Assembly: GCA_964384675.1 (NCBI GenBank)
Contig: CAYLNK010000231.1
Coordinates: 1 to 11,006, forward strand
Direction: 5' to 3'
Length of the DNA stretch: 11,006 bases
Origin: CAYLNK01 sp964384675
Lineage (GTDB): Bacteria; Acidobacteriota; Thermoanaerobaculia; UBA5066
Positions 7,512-11,006 of this stretch are shown here, piece by piece. How positions within the stretch are numbered: the stretch's first letter is position 1; the number at the start of each line of letters is the position of its first letter. Below the pieces are notes generated by a model, which saw nothing but the letters and a program-made list of their open reading frames with translations, was not told the origin of the DNA and did no database searches. The translations under genes were made by a program, and so were the position numbers.

Positions 7512-7907
7512 ATGGCCGACTCCAAGCGAAGCATCCTGATCGTCGACGACGAGGAGGACGTCATCGTCCTCCTGCAGCTCGTGTTCGAGACGAACGGGTT
7601 CGTCGTGCGGACCGCGCCGAACGGGAAGGCCGCCGTCTCGAGCGCCTACGAGAACCCGCCCGACGTGATCCTGCTCGACGTGATGATGCCGGAGATGGAC
7701 GGCTGGCAGGTCCTGCGCGCCCTGAAGGGGGACGAGCGCACGCGGAACATCCCGGTGGCGATGCTGTCGGCGCGCGCCGAGCGGCGCGACAAGATGATCG
7801 GGCTCCAGGAGGGGGCCGAGGGGTACATCGCCAAGCCGTTCTCGCCGTCCGAGGTGGTCCGCGAGGTCCAGAGCCTGCTCGCGGCCGCCCGGCCGTCCGA
7901 GGGCTGA
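7512..7907 (+). CDS. Single-domain (CheY-like) response regulator
   Basis: A 131-residue protein that is entirely one receiver domain. The acidic pocket is D12-D13 (ILIVDDEED), the phospho-acceptor D56 (VILLDVMMPEMDGW), the switch residue S86 (AMLSAR) and the conserved K108-P109 (IAKPF). No DNA-binding or enzymatic output domain follows; the protein ends about 20 residues after the K-P pair. It should accept phosphate from the kinase encoded just upstream, either directly from His279 or by a relay. It would then act by protein-protein contact, and the EAL protein encoded 11 bases downstream is the obvious candidate partner (inference from order). Sequence differences from the two receiver domains of the kinase show that it is not a recent duplicate. 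The start is ATG 7512, with a good ribosome site. Confidence 0.93.
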   Translation: MADSKRSILIVDDEEDVIVLLQLVFETNGFVVRTAPNGKAAVSSAYENPPDVILLDVMMPEMDGWQVLRALKGDERTRNIPVAMLSARAERRDKMIGLQEGAEGYIAKPFSPSEVVREVQSLLAAARPSEG

Positions 7908-7918
7908 GCCGGCGCCGC

Positions 7919-9223
7919 ATGGTAGATCCCGACGACAGCGCCAACCTGCGAGCCGAGTGGCTCCAGTTCCGCGCTCAGCTCTTCGACCGCGACCTCAACC
8001 TGCCGACCCTGCCGACCATCGTCGACGACCTGCGGCGCCAGCTCGAGGACAACGGCTCGATCGGCCTCCTGACGTTCACGCTGAACGCCGAGCGGCAGGT
8101 CGAGGAGCTGTGGGGCTGGCAGTCGTACGACAAGCTGATCGCCGAGTTCGTCAAGGAGCTGCGGGGCCTGGCCGACGGCGTCACGATTCCCCACAGCCAG
8201 CTCTGCGTCCCGGCGGTGAGGAGCGACGAGATCCTCTGCTTCATCCCGCTCGCCGGAAGCAGCTCGGTCACCCCCGCGGACTGGCTCCAGCACCTGGCCG
8301 CGGACCTCGACGTGTTCGTCAGCGATTTCCTCGTGAAGCGGCTCTCCTCGATCGACCGCTACTGCTCGCGCGTGGGGCAGGCGGTCATCCTCTTCGACCC
8401 GAAGGTGCGCGTGGAGCGGGTCGTCTACCGGGGGATCCGCGAGGCGCGAGGCGAGGTCTTCAAGCGCACCGCCACGGCCGAGGAGCATGGCGCCGAGGTG
8501 CTGAAGGGGATCCTCTCGCGGCGGGACATCGTCTCGGTCTTCCAGCCGATCTACGACATCGTCGACAACCGGGTGGCGGCCGTGGAGGCGCTCTCCCGCG
8601 GGCCCGCAGGCACCGGCTTCGAGGACGCCGAGGCGCTCTTCTCGCTGGCCGAGCGCGTCGACCTGGTCGTGCCGCTCGAGCGCCTCTGCCGGCAGCGCTC
8701 GCTGGAGGAGGCGGCCAAGGTCGAGTGGAAGGAGATGATCTTCATCAACATGTCGCCCAACGCCGCGGCCGACACCGATTTCCTGGAGGGGGCTCTCCTC
8801 CGCGACGTGGAGCGCCTCAAGATCGACCCGCGCCGCGTGGTGATCGAGGTGACCGAGCGCACCTACGCCCAGAACCAGGAGCTCTTCTCAAAGGTGATCG
8901 GAGAGCTGCGCGACGAGGGTTTCCGCGTCGCCGTCGACGACCTCGGCTCCGGCTACTCGAACCTCGCCTCGCTCGCCGAGATCCGGCCGGAGTTCCTGAA
9001 GTTCGACCACCACTTCACGAAGGACATCCACCGCCAGCGGATCAAGCAGGACCTGCTCGGCGCGATCCTCAGCTTCGCGGTGAAGATGGACACCCAGGTG
9101 ATCGCCGAGGGGATCGAGAAGGTCGAGGAGCTGGACGCCCTGCGCCGGCTCGGGGTCCCGCTCGGCCAGGGGTACTACCTGGCCAAGCCGTCCGCGATCG
9201 AGAAGATCGAGCAAGCGGCGTAG
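7919..9223 (+). CDS. Degenerate GGDEF-EAL protein, predicted c-di-GMP phosphodiesterase
   Basis: A 434-residue soluble protein with no signal peptide or membrane segment. Residues ~195-430 form an EAL domain that hydrolyses cyclic di-GMP to pGpG. The usual metal and catalytic residues can be placed: E223 (V-E-A-L), N277 (FINMS), E310 (IEVTE), D340-D341 (AVDDLGSGYSNL), K361 (FLKFD), E397 (IAEGIE) and Q417 (GQGYY), so it is predicted active. Residues ~24-190 look like a relic GGDEF domain. D-L-N-L-P-T-L-P-T-I (25-34) matches the D-x-L-T-x-L-P start, G-W-Q-S-Y-D lies at 66-71, and R-S-D-E-I (101-105) stands where the GGDEF signature should be. Without the two glycines this half should not make c-di-GMP and may be a regulatory or GTP-binding module. 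No receiver domain is attached, so control by the upstream CheY-like protein would be in trans. ATG 7919 has only a weak, distant ribosome site (GAGGG at 7899-7903), which suggests coupling to the gene before it. Confidence 0.9.
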   Translation: MVDPDDSANLRAEWLQFRAQLFDRDLNLPTLPTIVDDLRRQLEDNGSIGLLTFTLNAERQVEELWGWQSYDKLIAEFVKELRGLADGVTIPHSQLCVPAVRSDEILCFIPLAGSSSVTPADWLQHLAADLDVFVSDFLVKRLSSIDRYCSRVGQAVILFDPKVRVERVVYRGIREARGEVFKRTATAEEHGAEVLKGILSRRDIVSVFQPIYDIVDNRVAAVEALSRGPAGTGFEDAEALFSLAERVDLVVPLERLCRQRSLEEAAKVEWKEMIFINMSPNAAADTDFLEGALLRDVERLKIDPRRVVIEVTERTYAQNQELFSKVIGELRDEGFRVAVDDLGSGYSNLASLAEIRPEFLKFDHHFTKDIHRQRIKQDLLGAILSFAVKMDTQVIAEGIEKVEELDALRRLGVPLGQGYYLAKPSAIEKIEQAA

Positions 9224-9228
9224 TGACC

Positions 9229-9253
9229 GGGAAACCCGTCACGCGGGTTTCCC
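9229..9253 (+). terminator. Probable transcription terminator after the EAL gene (hairpin 1)
   Basis: A perfect 10-bp stem, GGGAAACCCG (9229-9238) with CGGGTTTCCC (9244-9253), and a loop of TCACG, beginning six bases after the TAG stop. No T-tract follows, so it is not a textbook intrinsic terminator. Its position at the end of the signalling genes and its symmetry suggest transcript ending or 3'-end protection. Confidence 0.65.
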
Positions 9254-9257
9254 TGAC

Positions 9258-9278
9258 GGCGCCCGCCCCGCGGGCGCC
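9258..9278 (+). terminator. Second hairpin of the convergent terminator region
   Basis: A perfect 9-bp all-GC stem, GGCGCCCGC (9258-9266) with GCGGGCGCC (9270-9278), and a CCC loop, four bases after hairpin 1. It is followed by a pyrimidine-rich TCCCTTCCCCTC stretch instead of a pure T-run. It could work with hairpin 1 as a tandem terminator and is usable from either strand. Confidence 0.55.
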
Positions 9279-9285
9279 TCCCTTC

Positions 9286-9313
9286 CCCTCGGCCGCTACC
9301 GCGGCCATGAGGG
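9286..9313. terminator. Third hairpin, probably serving either strand
   Basis: CCCTCGGCCGC (9286-9296) pairs with GCGGCC (9301-9306) and GAGGG (9309-9313) around a TACC loop, giving 11 base pairs with a two-base AT bulge. It lies 78 bases beyond the stop of the minus-strand TPR gene. There is no T-tract on either side. Confidence 0.45.
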
Positions 9314-9322
9314 TCAGGGCCA

Positions 9323-9343
9323 AAGGATAAAGGATAGAGGATA
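9323..9343. repeat. Heptamer tandem repeat (AAGGATA, three units)
   Basis: AAGGATA, AAGGATA and GAGGATA run head to tail and are followed by GAAGG. The tract is strikingly AT- and purine-rich against its surroundings. On the minus strand it reads as a pyrimidine tract (TATCCTC/TATCCTT) downstream of the TPR gene. Its function is unknown; it could be replication slippage, a dispersed genome repeat, or part of transcript ending on the minus strand. Confidence 0.7.
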
Positions 9344-9390
9344 GAAGGCTGGGCACGTCGCAGACGACGTCGCGTCGCACCGGCCCCTCT

Positions 9391-11006
9391 TCATCGTGGA
9401 CCGAAGGGGCTCTCCCGCGGCGGACGCAGGCTCTCCGGCAGGTGCAGGCGCCGGAGCAGGTCGATGAAGCGGGGGTCGCTCCGCGCCGGGTCGTACCCCG
9501 GGTCCACGGCGAGGTAGATCAGGTCACGGTTGTTGTTCCGGAACGACGTCTCGAGCGCCGCCATCGCCTCGTCGAGACGCCCCAGCAGGACCAGGAGGCG
9601 CGCCTGGCTCGAGCAGGCCGGCACGGCCTTCTGCTGCTCGAGCTCGAACAGACGCTCCAGGACGCCGGGATAGCCTCGCTTCCGGAAGGTCTCCCGGAAC
9701 GAGACGATGTCGGCGGGATCGGCCCCGCCCATCGCGGCCCACCGCTCCCGGTCCGCGAACGCCTCCTCGAGACGACCCTCCTCCTCGTGGACCAGAGACA
9801 GGAAGACGACGGCCCAGCGGTAGTTCGGGTCGAGGTCCAGGGTATGCCGCAGCTCCCGGAGCGCCTCCTCGTTCCGTCCGGCGAAGTAGTAGAGCCGTCC
9901 CAGGTCGGCGGAAGCGTTCGGGGAGAGGGGCTCGAGCTCGACGGCGCGCCGACCCTCCTCGATCGCCTCGTCGAGCCGGCCCAGCACACCGAGGAGGAGC
10001 GAGTAGCGGTAGTGCGCCTCGAAGGAGCGGGGATCCAGCTCGAGGGCCCTCCGGAACGACGCCTCGGCCGCGCGCCAGTCGTGGTCGCCGTAGGTCTCCA
10101 CCAGGCCGAGCACCGCGTGCGCCTCGGCGAGGTTCGGGGCGAGCTCGAGCGCCTTCGTCGCGGCCGCCTTCGCCCGCGGCAGGCTCGCGCGAGGATCGGG
10201 CTGGAACACCTCGCCCTCGGCGAGCCCGACGTACGCCGCCGCGTAAGCGGGGTCGCGGGCGAGGCTGGCCTCGAACGCCGCGATGGCCTTCGGAATGGCT
10301 GTCGGAGACGCCTTCTGCAGGTGGAATCGCCCGATCAGGAACTGCTGGTACGCCTCCGGGTCGACCTTTCGCGACCAGGAGACTCGCCTTTCTTCCACGG
10401 GGGTCAGCCGGGCGTGGATGCCGTCCGCGACGGAGCGGGCCACCTCGGCCTGGATGGAGAGCACGTCCGCCAGCTCCCGCTCGTACGTCTCCGCCCAGAG
10501 CGTCCGGTCGTCGGCGGTCCTCACCAGCTTCGCCGAGATCCTCACGCGGCTGGCGGTGCGCTGCACCGTCCCCTCGACGACGGCGTCGACCTGGAGCGCC
10601 GCCGCGATCTCCGCGAGCGGCACGCGCCGCTCCCGGTACGGCTGGACGGAGGTGCGCGACGCCACCCGGAGCGACGCGATGGAGGCGAGCCGCTGCAGGA
10701 GCGCCTCGGCGATGCCGTCGGCGAAGTACGGCTCCTCGGGAGCCGTCCCCTTCCCGGAGAGGTCCTCGAACGGGAGCACGGCCAGGGAGCGGATCGTCTG
10801 CGGGTCGGCGCCGCGGAGGCGGGGCACCACGAGGAGGGCCGACGCGATCGCGCCGAGCAGGAGCAGCCCGAGGACGAGGCGGAGCCTGCCGCCGGTGGGT
10901 GAGCGCGGTTCGGCGGCGGGCACCGGCGGCTCCGCGAGCTCCGCGGGCCCGGACGGGACCGTCGTCGGGAAGGCCAGCACCGCTTCGGGGACCGCCGGCG
11001 CGACCG
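9391..11006 (-). CDS. TolB-like/TPR-repeat membrane protein, 5' end outside window
   Basis: The frame is open from the right edge to a TGA at 9391-9393. A GTG at 10980 would give 529 residues, but the open frame continues upstream and the N-terminus there is only a proline-rich linker, so the true start and an N-terminal domain probably lie outside. Numbered from that GTG, ~34-53 is a single membrane helix. Residues ~65-195 are a TolB/FlgO-like domain: S-L-A-V-L-P-F-E-D-L-S-G, Y-F-A-D-G-I-A-E-A-L, V-E-G-T-V-Q, L-W-A-E-T-Y-E-R-E-L. About five TPR repeats follow at ~205-410, with alanine, leucine and A-x-x-L-D-P type endings at 303-317 and 370-386. The C-terminal VDPGYDPARSDPRF (492-505) is typical of this family. 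In Acidobacteriota such modules usually follow a Ser/Thr kinase or a CadC-like winged-helix domain; which one applies here cannot be seen. It is transcribed towards the signalling genes and is not part of their operon. Confidence 0.85.
   Translation of the reverse strand, partial: VAPAVPEAVLAFPTTVPSGPAELAEPPVPAAEPRSPTGGRLRLVLGLLLLGAIASALLVVPRLRGADPQTIRSLAVLPFEDLSGKGTAPEEPYFADGIAEALLQRLASIASLRVASRTSVQPYRERRVPLAEIAAALQVDAVVEGTVQRTASRVRISAKLVRTADDRTLWAETYERELADVLSIQAEVARSVADGIHARLTPVEERRVSWSRKVDPEAYQQFLIGRFHLQKASPTAIPKAIAAFEASLARDPAYAAAYVGLAEGEVFQPDPRASLPRAKAAATKALELAPNLAEAHAVLGLVETYGDHDWRAAEASFRRALELDPRSFEAHYRYSLLLGVLGRLDEAIEEGRRAVELEPLSPNASADLGRLYYFAGRNEEALRELRHTLDLDPNYRWAVVFLSLVHEEEGRLEEAFADRERWAAMGGADPADIVSFRETFRKRGYPGVLERLFELEQQKAVPACSSQARLLVLLGRLDEAMAALETSFRNNNRDLIYLAVDPGYDPARSDPRFIDLLRRLHLPESLRPPRESPFGPR

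Larger units (their letters stand above)
9224..9390. other. Convergent intergenic region, 167 bases, no gene
   Basis: This lies between the 3' ends of the EAL gene (plus) and the TolB/TPR gene (minus). It holds three successive hairpins (9229-9253, 9258-9278, 9286-9313), a heptamer tandem repeat (9323-9343), and a weak 5-bp hairpin at 9365-9377 close to the stop of the minus-strand gene. I see no credible small ORF or promoter in it. Confidence 0.7.

Noticed and set aside
9321..9348. CRISPR array or mobile-element end repeats
   Set aside because: The units are only seven bases, without spacers, and no transposase or cas gene is nearby.
9442..10902. 486-codon plus-strand open frame opposite the TPR gene
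   Set aside because: The minus-strand frame shows TolB-like and TPR patterns, while the plus-strand frame is a charged low-complexity shadow.

Overview
This is a GC-rich window (roughly 70% by eye) with tightly packed genes, GTG starts and long spurious antisense frames. The partial gene at the right edge combines a TolB-like domain with TPR repeats, and the left edge carries large GT-C type membrane proteins. Both are frequent in Acidobacteriota and related soil or sediment lineages (Gemmatimonadota, Myxococcota, Eisenbacteria-like MAGs). I lean towards Acidobacteriota, but the sequence alone does not prove it. No rRNA, tRNA, CRISPR array, IS element or phage gene is visible.

Layout. (1) 1-2117, plus strand: the 3' end of a multi-spanning membrane protein, then a complete GT39/RgtABCD-like membrane glycosyltransferase. 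The two overlap by four bases (GTGA). (2) 2146-5146, plus strand: two tandem, diverged solute-binding lipoproteins of ABC family 5 (DppA/OppA type), eight bases apart, with no permease or ATPase in the window. (3) 5163-9223, plus strand: a membrane hybrid histidine kinase with two C-terminal receiver domains, a stand-alone CheY-like receiver, and a soluble protein with a degenerate GGDEF domain fused to an apparently intact c-di-GMP phosphodiesterase (EAL) domain. (4) 9224-9390: a convergent intergenic region with three successive hairpins and a short heptamer tandem repeat. (5) 9391 to the right edge, minus strand: a 5'-truncated TolB-like/TPR protein with one membrane segment.

How the genes may work together. 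The five genes from 2146 to 9223 are co-directional, with gaps of 7, 16, 45 and 11 bases. They read as one signalling cassette: two periplasmic binding lipoproteins, a membrane kinase with a periplasmic sensor domain, phosphoryl acceptors in cis and in trans, and a c-di-GMP-degrading output. The most interesting idea is that the binding proteins act as ligand co-receptors for the kinase instead of feeding a transporter. The domain calls are strong. The functional coupling is inferred from gene order alone.
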